A stretch of DNA of 64,000 nucleotides, taken from the NCBI RefSeq assembly GCF_025464835.1, contig NZ_JAODMP010000085.1, positions 21,074-85,073 on the forward strand, read 5' to 3'. The DNA comes from Mycetocola sp. Lineage in GTDB: Bacteria > Actinomycetota > Actinomycetes > Actinomycetales > Microbacteriaceae. The notes beneath the pieces are model-generated. The model searched no databases and was not told where the DNA came from. It was given only the letters and a program-made list of their open reading frames with translations. Position 1 is the first letter of the stretch; each line of letters begins with the position of its first letter. Made by a program: the position numbers and the translations under genes. This document shows positions 9,990 through 18,018 of the stretch, piece after piece.

Positions 9990-10619
9990 ATGACTGACAC
10001 GAACCCGACTCCAGAAAACGGCGACGAGGTTCAGCCAGTGGACGAGGGGTCGGAAGCTACAGCTTCCGGCCCTGAGTCGCAGGTGGACTCTGAGCTTCCC
10101 GAAACAGTCGACGACGAACTCACCGTGCAGGACATCCTGGACGCGGCCCAGGCCGATGGACTCGAGGGTGACGTCGACGCGGAGCGCGTCGCCGACGCGG
10201 CTCCCGAGCACGAGCACCTCGTCGACCTCAAGCGTGTGAGCGCGGAGTATGCCAACTACCGCAAGCGCACGGAAGCCAACCGTGAGGTTGAGCGGGAGCG
10301 CCTGACCGGTGACGTCATCAAGGTGCTGCTGCCGGTTCTCGACGACATCGACCGGGCCGAGAAGCACGGCGATCTCGGGGCCGACACTCCGTTCTCAGCG
10401 ATCGCCGCGAAGCTGCGAACGAGCATCGGAAAGCTGGGCCTGGCTTCGTTCGGGGAGAAGGGCGAGCCCTTCGACCACAACCTCCACGAGGCGATCTTCC
10501 AGCAGCCGAGCGCTGACGTCGACACCGAAATCATCCTCGACGTCGTCGAAACCGGATACACGATCGGTTCCACTCTGCTCCGTGCGGCCAAGGTCGTCGT
10601 CGCCGTCCCCGCTGAGTAG
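9990..10619 (+). CDS. grpE: nucleotide exchange factor GrpE
   Basis: This 209-residue protein speeds ADP release from DnaK. An acidic, disordered N-terminal region of about 70 residues precedes the helical dimerisation segment (LVDLKRVSAEYANYRKRTEA) and the C-terminal beta domain, whose family motif is FDHNLHEAIFQQ. The gap from the dnaK stop is only 2 bases. The family residue pattern near the C-terminus (VVETGYTIGSTLLRAAKVVV) is intact. Confidence 0.97.
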   Translation: MTDTNPTPENGDEVQPVDEGSEATASGPESQVDSELPETVDDELTVQDILDAAQADGLEGDVDAERVADAAPEHEHLVDLKRVSAEYANYRKRTEANREVERERLTGDVIKVLLPVLDDIDRAEKHGDLGADTPFSAIAAKLRTSIGKLGLASFGEKGEPFDHNLHEAIFQQPSADVDTEIILDVVETGYTIGSTLLRAAKVVVAVPAE

Positions 10620-10624
10620 GCGCG

Positions 10625-11614
10625 ATGGCAAGCCAGGACTGGTTCGATAAGGACTTCTACAAGATTCTCGGAGTGAAGAAGGATGTCACGCCGGCTGAAT
10701 TGAAGAAGACCTACCGCAAGCTTGCGCGCAAGTACCATCCCGACTCCAATGCGGGTGACACCAACGCTGAGGCGAAGTTCAAGGAACTCAGTGAGGCGTA
10801 CTCGGTCCTCAACGACCCTGAGCAGCGCAAGGAATATGACGCGGTCCGCGCCATGGGGTCCGGCGCCCGCTTCACCGCGCCAGGCGGGGCAGGCGGAAGC
10901 GGCGGGTTCGACGACGTCTTCGGCGGAATGTTCGGCGGCGGTGCACGAGGAACGAGCAGCGGTTACCAGCAGGCCGACTTCGAGGACATCCTCGGAGGGG
11001 TGTTCGGACGCAGTGGGGGCTTCGGCCAGCCGACCGGCGGTTACCGCGGGTTCGGCGGGCCGACCCCGGGTCGGGATGTCACGGCGTCCACGACGATCGA
11101 TTTCCTCACGGCGACGAAGGGTGACCAGATCACCCTGCAGACCGCTGAGGGTCGGACGATCAAGGTGAACATCCCCGCCGGTGTGGCAGACGGGCAGAAG
11201 ATCAAGCTGCGCGGCAAGGGCCACCCGTCTCCTGACGGAGGCGCGGCCGGAGACCTCGTCCTCACCGTCGCGGTGCGGAAGCATCCGGTTTTCGAACGGG
11301 ACGGCCTCAACCTGCGGGTGAACGTGCCTGTCACGTTCGTTGAGGCGACGCTCGGCGCAACAATCGAGGTGCCGACTCTCGGAGGGGATCCGGTAAAACT
11401 GCGGGTCGCGCCGGGGACGCCGTCGGGGCGGGTGCTCCGGGTGAAGGGTCGTGGCGTTGCGACGTCGAAAGGCACGGGAGACCTGCTCGCTGTCGTCCAG
11501 GTGGCGGTACCGTCCCACCTCAGCGCGGAAGCACGGGCAGCTCTTGAGCACTTCCACGAACTCGAACCGCATGAAAACCCCCGTGATGACCTTCTCCTGC
11601 GGGCGAGGGGGTAG
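10625..11614 (+). CDS. dnaJ: DnaJ-type co-chaperone lacking the zinc-finger domain
   Basis: This 329-residue protein has an N-terminal J domain (residues 10-75) with the DnaK-activating HPD at 38-40. A Gly/Phe-rich linker (about 80-145) follows, then two beta-sandwich substrate domains (TASTTIDFLTATKGDQITL onward). The CxxCxGxG zinc-finger repeats of classical DnaJ are absent, so it is CbpA/DnaJB-like in layout, as is common for the dnaK-linked copy in this bacterial family. It delivers clients to DnaK and stimulates its ATPase. Neighbour gaps are 5 and 6 bases. Confidence 0.95.
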   Translation: MASQDWFDKDFYKILGVKKDVTPAELKKTYRKLARKYHPDSNAGDTNAEAKFKELSEAYSVLNDPEQRKEYDAVRAMGSGARFTAPGGAGGSGGFDDVFGGMFGGGARGTSSGYQQADFEDILGGVFGRSGGFGQPTGGYRGFGGPTPGRDVTASTTIDFLTATKGDQITLQTAEGRTIKVNIPAGVADGQKIKLRGKGHPSPDGGAAGDLVLTVAVRKHPVFERDGLNLRVNVPVTFVEATLGATIEVPTLGGDPVKLRVAPGTPSGRVLRVKGRGVATSKGTGDLLAVVQVAVPSHLSAEARAALEHFHELEPHENPRDDLLLRARG

Positions 11615-11620
11615 CGGAAA

Positions 11621-12034
11621 TTGGACGAGAATTCGCCGATCTTCGCGATCACGATGGCGGCCGAGCTGGCCGGAATGCATCCGCAGACGCTGCGGCAGTA
11701 CGACCGGCTCGGTCTCGTCTCTCCCACCCGAACGGCTGGCAAGTCCCGACGCTATTCGATGCGCGACGTCGTGCAGCTCAGGGAGGTCGCCCGGCTGAGT
11801 GCTGAGGGCGTGAGCCTCGAGGGCATCGCCCGGATCCTCGCCCTCGAGAACGAAGTGGTCGCATTGACCGCGCGCGTGCGCGAACTGGAGCATGCTCTCG
11901 CGAGTGAACTGGTCAAGTCGCCAGGGCGACGTGTGTTCGCGGCGGGAGCCCAGGGCGATGTCGTGCCGCTGAGAAGCGGCACGCGCGCGCAGCGGCGCAC
12001 CGAGCTCGTGGTCTGGCGGCCGTTTCAGCGCTGA
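11621..12034 (+). CDS. hspR: HspR, MerR-family heat-shock repressor
   Basis: This 137-residue repressor starts at TTG (MDENSPIFAIT); the alternative ATG at codon 12 would cut into the conserved N-terminus. The MerR winged-helix motif AGMHPQTLRQYDRLGLVSP is at about 17-35, followed by RRYSMRDVVQLREVARLS and the helical dimerisation segment LENEVVALTARVRELEHAL. The basic tail is typical. It should bind the HAIR inverted repeats upstream of dnaK and clpB in this same window, with DnaK as co-repressor, so the operon represses itself until proteins misfold. Confidence 0.96.
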   Translation: MDENSPIFAITMAAELAGMHPQTLRQYDRLGLVSPTRTAGKSRRYSMRDVVQLREVARLSAEGVSLEGIARILALENEVVALTARVRELEHALASELVKSPGRRVFAAGAQGDVVPLRSGTRAQRRTELVVWRPFQR

Positions 12035-12120
12035 GCGGACCAATGGTTCCCCTGCGGCGGAACCCATCGGTGTTGAGGGTGGGGTTACGCCCGTCCGCCC
12101 CGGTCGTTAAGCTGAGCCGC

Positions 12121-13242
12121 ATGGGCGACAACGAGCCTCAGATTCCGGACAACCCGCCGTCGACTGCGCCGCGAGGCGGGTCAGACCCGACACCGACAGG
12201 ACCGCCGCCCGGCCAGGCTGATCAGCCGGCCAGGCCGCAACCCGGGTCCCCCCTGGAACCGCCCCGTGGAACGCCGTTGCCCCCAGCCTCGGATTCCCCT
12301 GCGGGCCCCGCGCCGATCCAGCAGCCGGGCTATCCACAACAGCCAGGTTATCCGCAGCAGCAGGTTTATCCGCAGCAGCCCGGCTACCCGTCCCAGCCCG
12401 GCTACCCGCCCCAGCCGCAGCAGGTTTATCCGCAGCAGCCCGGCTACCCGCCCCAGCCGCAGCAGGGTTACCCACAGCAGGGTTACCCACAGCACCCGCA
12501 GCACTATCCGGTCCAACAGCACGGTCACCCGCAACCCGGCTACATCGCACAGGTGCCTGCGCGGACAACGCCGCCACGCCCCCCGCTTGATCCGCGGCAG
12601 AGACGCGGCGCGATGCTCGCGGGCGGGGTGGCCTTCACTCTCATGAGCCTGGGCTTCGCCCTCGTCGCGATCCCGCTCACGATCGCACTGGTCGGTGCGT
12701 TCTTCGGCACCCTGTTCTCCTGGATTGCGCGGAACAACCCTGAGGATCTCCCGCTCGACGGAGCACCGTTGCCTGGAAACATCGACCAGATCGTCAGCGG
12801 CGCCTGGTCTGTGGCTCTGCCGTGGCTGATCGGCCTGGTCATCCTCGGCATCATCCTGTGGGTCGTCGGCTACCTCTTCAGCCTGCGCACGCTGAAGAGC
12901 CACCGGGTGAACCGTCCGGTAGCCGTCACCTGGAGTGCGCTCGGCATCGCCGTCGCCGCCAACTTCCTGCTCAGCGCGTTGAGCTCACCGTTCTCGGGGC
13001 TGCTCAACATGTGGACGCCGGATGTCAACGGGACGGGCAACGTCGACGGTGATGGCGGCTTCCGGGGGCTGGAAGGCATCGACTTCACGCCGTTCATCGG
13101 GCTCGGAGTGTTCTTCATTCTGGTGAATCTGCTCGTGAACGCGGCGATCGGCCTGCTCAGTTGGTGGTGGATGGCTCACGCCTTCCGTGAGCCGTCTGCG
13201 CCGATCGGGGGCCAGGCGGCCGTGCCGCCGTCGACGATCTGA
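12121..13242 (+). CDS. membrane protein with long Pro/Gln/Gly/Tyr-repeat N-terminus
   Basis: This product of 373 residues has no recognised family. Residues about 1-150 are a disordered region rich in Pro, Gln, Gly and Tyr, with imperfect QQPGYP/QPGYPPQ units that are near-identical in DNA (about 12,330-12,490). The rest has four hydrophobic segments (about 162-192, 222-244, 256-278 and 320-345) and short polar loops, one of them Gly/Asp-rich (VNGTGNVDGDGGFRG). ATG at 12121 is preferred over a 26-residue upstream extension. Such tails often act in multivalent contacts at the cytosolic face. The function is unknown. Confidence 0.8.
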   Translation: MGDNEPQIPDNPPSTAPRGGSDPTPTGPPPGQADQPARPQPGSPLEPPRGTPLPPASDSPAGPAPIQQPGYPQQPGYPQQQVYPQQPGYPSQPGYPPQPQQVYPQQPGYPPQPQQGYPQQGYPQHPQHYPVQQHGHPQPGYIAQVPARTTPPRPPLDPRQRRGAMLAGGVAFTLMSLGFALVAIPLTIALVGAFFGTLFSWIARNNPEDLPLDGAPLPGNIDQIVSGAWSVALPWLIGLVILGIILWVVGYLFSLRTLKSHRVNRPVAVTWSALGIAVAANFLLSALSSPFSGLLNMWTPDVNGTGNVDGDGGFRGLEGIDFTPFIGLGVFFILVNLLVNAAIGLLSWWWMAHAFREPSAPIGGQAAVPPSTI

Positions 13243-13309
13243 CAGGAGTCCCGCTTCGCTGACGGGAGCCGCATCAAGTCGGGAGCCGAGGCACCGATAC
13301 CCTGAACAG

Positions 13310-14431
13310 GTGACTGACTTCCCGTTCGACCGGCTCCGCCGGTGGCCAGACGTCGAAGCTGCCAACCTCTTCGCGTCGGACGCGACCGACCGGCTCCTGC
13401 TCGACACCGCGGAAAGCGAGATCACCACCTCGCTGCCCGGCGATGTGGTCGTGATCGGTGACCGGTACGGTGCGCTGACGCTCGGGGCCGCTTGGGCAGG
13501 AGCCACTGGCATCCGCGTGCACCAGGACGAGCTTTCCGGAGAACGGGCACTGGGCAACAACGCCATCGCCATGTCCGCTGCCGACAGGTACGCGAATCTG
13601 CCGCTGGAGGCCTCCGCCGTCGATGGCGCTCGCATCGTGCTCCTGCAGTTGCCACGGTCGCTTGACGCACTCGCCGAGATCGCCGAGAGCATCGCCCGGC
13701 ATGCGACGGCGGATGTCACCGTGTACGCCGGCGGGCGGCTGAAACACATGACCACCGCCATGAATGAGGTGTTCGGGAGATATTTTGGTTCGGTCACCGC
13801 GTCGCGAGCGCATCAGAAATCCCGGGTGCTTCTCGTGCGGGAGCCGCTGGCGCCGGCCGGCGAACCGGTCTGGCCGGCCCGCGAATTCCATGAAGACCTC
13901 GGGCTGTGGGTCTGTGCTCACGGCGCGGCCTTCGCCGGAACCCGGGTCGACATCGGCACGCGGTTCCTGCTCGGCTTCCTGGACGGGCTGCCTGCGGCCG
14001 ACGCCGCGATCGACCTCGGCTGCGGCACAGGGATCCTCGCGACCGCTGTCGCGCGTGCTCGACCTGCCATGCTCGTCACCGCCACCGACCAGTCCGCGGC
14101 GGCGGTGGCATCCGCACACGAGACGGTGTCGGCCAACGGAGTCGCCGACCGGGTCAGGGTCGTGCGCGACGACGGCTTGTCCGGGTGGGCCGATGCCTCC
14201 GCCGAACTGATCCTCCTGAACCCGCCGTTCCATGTCGGAGCCACAGTTCACGCCGGCATCGCCGGGAAGCTGTTTGATGACGCCGCCCGCGTGCTCAAGC
14301 CGGGCGGCGAACTGTGGACGGTGTGGAACTCACACCTCGGCTACCGGTCAGCGCTCGAGCGCACCGTCGGCCCGACCAGGCAGCTGGGGCGCAACAGCAA
14401 ATTCACGGTGACGGTGTCCGTCAAACGTTGA
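13310..14431 (+). CDS. class I SAM-dependent methyltransferase (RsmC/RlmG-like)
   Basis: This product of about 373 residues has two Rossmann-like halves. The N-terminal half is degenerate, and the C-terminal half carries the SAM motif AAIDLGCGTGILATAVARA and the catalytic motif LLNPPFHVG. NPPF is typical of guanine-N2 rRNA methyltransferases such as RsmC and RlmG, so the likely substrate is 16S or 23S rRNA. The GTG at 13310 is the most plausible start (VTDFPFDRLRRWPD). An in-frame extension upstream overlaps the previous gene and does not look coding. The gene is convergent with the next one, 9 bases away. Confidence 0.85.
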   Translation: MTDFPFDRLRRWPDVEAANLFASDATDRLLLDTAESEITTSLPGDVVVIGDRYGALTLGAAWAGATGIRVHQDELSGERALGNNAIAMSAADRYANLPLEASAVDGARIVLLQLPRSLDALAEIAESIARHATADVTVYAGGRLKHMTTAMNEVFGRYFGSVTASRAHQKSRVLLVREPLAPAGEPVWPAREFHEDLGLWVCAHGAAFAGTRVDIGTRFLLGFLDGLPAADAAIDLGCGTGILATAVARARPAMLVTATDQSAAAVASAHETVSANGVADRVRVVRDDGLSGWADASAELILLNPPFHVGATVHAGIAGKLFDDAARVLKPGGELWTVWNSHLGYRSALERTVGPTRQLGRNSKFTVTVSVKR

Positions 14432-14440
14432 CACCGGAGG

Positions 14441-15085
14441 TCAGTGGCGACCGGAGCGTGTCGCCTGCGCCACGTCGATCTCGAGCTCCTCGAGGTCACG
14501 CCTGGGTCCGAACGCGGCTGTGCCGGCCTCGATGCGCCAGCTCTCGCTCAACGGCCCGATATCGAGCACGTCGAAACCGATCGCGTCGATGAACTCGCTG
14601 ACGACCTTCTTGGCTTTCTCGTCATCCCCGGCCACGATGAGTGCACGCCGCTCCGCCGTTCCCGCCGACTGTGCGTCGTCGGTGATCGCCGGCGCCTGGA
14701 TGTGATTGAACGCCTTCACCACCCGAGCGTCAGCGAAGTGCGCCTGAACGAACTCGGACACCGCCATTTCACCGGCGTCGAGCGGCGCGATGGTGCCGTC
14801 CCGCCGCGGATAGTAGTTGCTCGTGTCGATCACGATCTTGCCGGCAAGCAGATCGGCGGGGATGCGTTCCACGTCCTTGAGGGGGACGGCGACCGCCACG
14901 ATGTCGGCGGTGGCGGCATCCGCCGCCGTTCCGGCCATCGCTCGCTCACCGAGTTCGAGGATCAGCTCGGTCAGGGATTCCGGCCCGCGGGAGTTCGAGA
15001 CGATGACGTCATAGCCGTGTGCGACGGCAGCGCGGGCGAGCTGGGACCCGATGTGCCCGGCGCCGAGAAGTCCAAGAGTTGTCAT
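14441..15085 (-). CDS. F420:NADP oxidoreductase-like Rossmann protein
   Basis: This 214-residue protein opens with the dinucleotide-binding MTTLGLLGAGHIGSQLARA. It has the layout of the NADP-dependent F420 oxidoreductase family: IVAVAVPLKDVERIP, a DTSNYYPRRDG loop, and ARVVKAFNHIQAP in the middle. Members reduce F420 with NADPH or the reverse, though many bacterial homologues are uncharacterised NADP-dependent reductases. The start is set at the ATG at 15085, because the upstream extension is Ser/Pro-rich and not family-like. The nearby F420-dependent dehydrogenase gene supports an F420 role without proving it. Confidence 0.8.
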   Translation of the reverse strand: MTTLGLLGAGHIGSQLARAAVAHGYDVIVSNSRGPESLTELILELGERAMAGTAADAATADIVAVAVPLKDVERIPADLLAGKIVIDTSNYYPRRDGTIAPLDAGEMAVSEFVQAHFADARVVKAFNHIQAPAITDDAQSAGTAERRALIVAGDDEKAKKVVSEFIDAIGFDVLDIGPLSESWRIEAGTAAFGPRRDLEELEIDVAQATRSGRH

Positions 15086-15125
15086 AGGGGGAAGAAGGCG
15101 AGAGGGGCCAGAATTGTTCCCGCGT

Positions 15126-15905
15126 TCATTCGTCGCCTCGGTCGGCGCCGTTGAGGTAGGCGAGCTGTGCTTTGACGGAGTGCTCGGCGGCGAAGCGGAC
15201 GGCCGGGTCGATGTGGGAGTACACGACATCCGTTACCGCGGTGATACTGGCATCCGGTCCCAGGGATCGCATCGCGGCGCGCACCTCGTTGAGCCGCTGA
15301 TGCCGGTGGGCGAGATAGGCATCGCAGGTCGACGCGAGATCCGGCAGGATGGGACCGTGCGCAGGCAGCACGGTGAGCGAACCGAGGTCGCGGAGTGCCC
15401 GCAGCGAGGTCAGATAGTCGGCGAGGCTGCCGTCCGGAGTGGCGATCACCGTCGTGCCACGGCCGAGGAGCGTGTCGCCGGTGAGGATCGCGCCGCGTGC
15501 TCCGTCGTCAGGGAGAACGAAGCAGGCCGAGTCCGCTGTGTGCCCTGGCGTGGCGACGACACGGATGCTGACACCCGCCGCTGAAACGAGCTCCCCGTCG
15601 GTCAGGGGCTCGCCTCCGATGCAGAATGCCGGGTCCATGGCCCGCACCGGTGCGCCGGTGAGGCTGGCCAGTTCTGCGCTACCCCCCGTGTGGTCGTCGT
15701 GTCGGTGGGTGACGAGGATGAGATCGACCGGTGCCGCTGCCGACAGCGCCTCCAGATGCGCTGGGTCGGGCGGGCCTGGGTCTACCACAACGATCGATCC
15801 CGAACCGGGTTCGCCGATCAGGTAACTGTTGGTGCCGTCGAGGGTCATCGGACCGGCGTTCGGGGCGAGAAGCATCCGGGTCAGTGCGCTCGTTCTCACG
15901 GTCAT
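15126..15905 (-). CDS. metallo-beta-lactamase-fold hydrolase
   Basis: This 259-residue MBL-fold protein has the metal motif THRHDDHTGG (His67, His69, Asp71, His72), VATPGHTADSACFVL with the next histidine, and ILTGDTLLGRG with the bridging aspartate. The C-terminal portion (AHGPILPD, then a helical tail) resembles LACTB2-like ribonuclease or glyoxalase II-like hydrolases. It likely binds two zinc ions; the substrate is unknown. It ends 40 bases before the F420-oxidoreductase-like gene and starts 4 bases after the FGD stop, so the three genes may form one unit. Confidence 0.88.
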   Translation of the reverse strand: MTVRTSALTRMLLAPNAGPMTLDGTNSYLIGEPGSGSIVVVDPGPPDPAHLEALSAAAPVDLILVTHRHDDHTGGSAELASLTGAPVRAMDPAFCIGGEPLTDGELVSAAGVSIRVVATPGHTADSACFVLPDDGARGAILTGDTLLGRGTTVIATPDGSLADYLTSLRALRDLGSLTVLPAHGPILPDLASTCDAYLAHRHQRLNEVRAAMRSLGPDASITAVTDVVYSHIDPAVRFAAEHSVKAQLAYLNGADRGDE

Positions 15906-15909
15906 GGGT

Positions 15910-16914
15910 TCACCCCAGCTCGCGGAGCCGCGGTGCGATGTCCCCGGCGAAGAGATCGAGGAACCGTTTCTGGTTGTGACCGGGCCCGTGGAAGACGAGG
16001 TGGTTGAGGCCCGCGTCGATATACGGCTTGATCAGCGACACGGCCTCGTCCGGGTCGTTGGACACGATCCAGCGTTTGGCGACCTGCTCGATCGGCAGCG
16101 CATCGGCGGCCGCCTCCATCTCGATCGGGTCGTCGATCGAGTGTTTCTGCTCCGGGGTGAGCGAGAGCGGCGCCCAGAACCGGGTATTTTCGAGTGCGAC
16201 GTCTCGGTCGGTGTCATACGAAATCTTGATCTCGATCATCTTGTCGATTGCGTCGACGTCGCGCCCGGCCTTGGCCGCACCCTCGGCGACGGCGGGGAGC
16301 AGCTCGTCGGTGTACAGCTCCATACCTTTACCGGACGTGCAGATGAAGCCGTCGCCGGCGCGGCCGGCGTAACGGGCTACGACCGGTCCGCCCGCCGCGA
16401 CGTAGACGGGAAGGCCCCCGGTCGGCACATCGTAGATCGACGCACCCCTGGTCGAGTAGTACTGACCGTCGAAGCTGACGCGGTCGCCTGCCCAGAGCTG
16501 GCGCATGAGGTCGACGGCTTCACGCAGCCGACCGAAACGCTCCTTGAATTCGGGCCATTCGCCCTGGTAACCGGTGGCGATCTCGTTGAGAGCCTCACCG
16601 GTGCCGACACCGAGAAAGATCCGCCCCGGGTACAGGCACCCCATCGTGGCGAACGCCTGGGCGACCACAGCCGGGTTGTACCGGAAGGTCGGCGTCATCA
16701 CCGAGGTGCCGATCTGAATGCGTTCGGTGCGCTCACCGACCGCGGTCATCCATGCCAGGGAGAAGGGCGCGTGGCCGCCGTTGTGCCGCCACGGCTGGAA
16801 ATGATCGCTCACGGTGACGCTGTCGAAGCCGCGTTCCTCGGCCATGACGCCGAGTTCAACGAGATCTCGCGGTCCGAACTGCTCCGCCGACGCCTTCACA
16901 CCCAACTTCAACAT
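15910..16914 (-). CDS. fgd: F420-dependent glucose-6-phosphate dehydrogenase (FGD)
   Basis: This 334-residue TIM-barrel enzyme of the luciferase-like family oxidises glucose-6-phosphate to 6-phosphogluconolactone and reduces coenzyme F420. The N-terminal [15 protein letters not shown] and the F420-site segments [19 protein letters not shown] and [13 protein letters not shown] match FGD closely, and the length matches. It is the first gene of an fgd-MBL-oxidoreductase unit. Reduced F420 made here would supply the other F420-dependent enzymes in the window. Confidence 0.93.
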   Translation of the reverse strand: MLKLGVKASAEQFGPRDLVELGVMAEERGFDSVTVSDHFQPWRHNGGHAPFSLAWMTAVGERTERIQIGTSVMTPTFRYNPAVVAQAFATMGCLYPGRIFLGVGTGEALNEIATGYQGEWPEFKERFGRLREAVDLMRQLWAGDRVSFDGQYYSTRGASIYDVPTGGLPVYVAAGGPVVARYAGRAGDGFICTSGKGMELYTDELLPAVAEGAAKAGRDVDAIDKMIEIKISYDTDRDVALENTRFWAPLSLTPEQKHSIDDPIEMEAAADALPIEQVAKRWIVSNDPDEAVSLIKPYIDAGLNHLVFHGPGHNQKRFLDLFAGDIAPRLRELG

Positions 16915-17118
16915 ATCGAACCTCCACAGCCAGACAGCTCGCGGCGCCGTTCGCCGATAACCCCGACACTAGCGGGGCGAACCAGCACCGGTCCCTGTGA
17001 ATCCGCCTCCCTGCCTCACCCGCGAGGACCCGCGTGCCATCCGATCGGCCCTGAGCGACTGGATGTCAAGGGCGTGGCCGGAGATTGCATTGACGCGTTG
17101 GAGTGTCAAGCTTGGACA

Positions 17119-17403
17119 GTGCCACAACTAGACGACCGCCTGGACCTCGCCGAGTCCCTCACACTCGGTACGCCCTGGAACACCGTGGTGTGGGACGACC
17201 CGGTCAATCTCATGACCTATGTCTCCTGGGTGTTCCGCAGCTACTTCGGCTTCAGCAGTGCCCGCGCCGATGAGCTGATGCTTCAGGTTCACAACGCGGG
17301 CAGCGCCGTTGTCGCGACGGGTTCCCGGGAAGAGATGGAGCGGCACGTGGTCGCGATGCACGGGTTCGGGCTGTTGTCGACGCTTGCGAAGGTGCCGGAA
17401 TGA
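17119..17403 (+). CDS. clpS: ClpS adaptor of the ClpAP/ClpCP protease
   Basis: This 94-residue adaptor starts at GTG (VPQLDDRLDLAES). The family core PWNTVVWDDPVNLMTYVSWV holds the Asn-Asp residues that read N-end-rule degrons, and the C-terminal MHGFGLLSTLAKVPE contacts the Clp N-domain. It overlaps the DUF2017 gene by 4 bases (ATGA), the usual actinobacterial pairing. Confidence 0.95.
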   Translation: MPQLDDRLDLAESLTLGTPWNTVVWDDPVNLMTYVSWVFRSYFGFSSARADELMLQVHNAGSAVVATGSREEMERHVVAMHGFGLLSTLAKVPE

Positions 17404-17936
17404 GGGCGTTCGACCCGACACCGGCTGGTGACCTTTCCGCCGAATTCGAGACCCAGGAGGTCGCGCTGTTCATCGACCTGGTGCAGCAGATCATCGGTCT
17501 GCTCGTACGGGTCAAGGACGGTGAAGCCGACGTCGAGCCGAGCGTCCTGGCGCGATTGTTCCCGGACGCCTACACGGACGATCCGGATGCGGCCGACGAG
17601 TTCCGTCGGTTCACCCTCGACGATCTGATCGACCGCAAGGTGGAGAACGCCAGGGGAGTGCTCGCCTCCTTTCACGTCGCACAGTCCCGACGCACGCCAG
17701 ACGGCGAAGTCCGGCTGGTGCAGCTCGACCGGGAGCATGCGATGTACTGGCTCGGCACACTGACGGACCTGCGCCTCGTCCTCGCAACGAGCCTCGGCAT
17801 CGCGACCGTTTCAGACGAAGGTGCGGTCGAAAGCCCGGATGCCGAATACGTCGAGAGCCTCTACGACTGGTTCGGGTTCGCGCAGGGATCGTTGCTCGAG
17901 GCGCTGGAAGAGGTCGAGGGCATCGGTGGTTCCTGA
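17400..17936 (+). CDS. DUF2017 family protein
   Basis: This 178-residue protein, partly acidic and helical, is of the DUF2017 family, which almost always follows clpS in actinobacteria. Visible segments are FETQEVALFIDLVQQIIGLL near the N-terminus and YVESLYDWFGFAQGSLLEAL at the end. It is predicted to be cytosolic, with no catalytic motif. The ATGA overlap suggests stoichiometric co-translation with ClpS. A role in Clp substrate delivery is a context-based guess. Confidence 0.88.
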   Translation: MRAFDPTPAGDLSAEFETQEVALFIDLVQQIIGLLVRVKDGEADVEPSVLARLFPDAYTDDPDAADEFRRFTLDDLIDRKVENARGVLASFHVAQSRRTPDGEVRLVQLDREHAMYWLGTLTDLRLVLATSLGIATVSDEGAVESPDAEYVESLYDWFGFAQGSLLEALEEVEGIGGS

Positions 17937-17988
17937 TTTCGACAAGCTCAATCCTACGAGCGGACCGTGTGCGGCCGAGTCGAAGGGC
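17937..17988. repeat. REP-like intergenic repeat, GACAAGCTCAA type
   Basis: The gap after the DUF2017 stop carries TTTCGACAAGCTCAATC and, about 15 bp on, GCGGCCGAGTCGAAGGGC. The second block is nearly repeated (16 of 18 bases) at 26548-26565, beside another inverted repeat. Elements of the type GAGCTTGTCGAAA are common between genes in actinobacterial genomes. Confidence 0.55.
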
Positions 17989-18018
17989 GCTTCCTGAGTT
18001 GGATAGCCTAATGGCACC

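Noticed and set aside
10256..12067. Long open frame of about 600 codons antisense to dnaJ and hspR
   Set aside because: It is a high-GC shadow of conserved genes on the other strand, with no family motif and no ribosome-binding site.
12316..12545. CRISPR-like repeat array
   Set aside because: The repeats are coding PGYPQQ units in frame, with no spacers of constant length and no cas genes.
14413..14435. Hairpin GGTGTC/GACACC between the convergent methyltransferase and oxidoreductase genes
   Set aside because: The 6-bp stem lies partly inside the coding end and is too weak to call a terminator.
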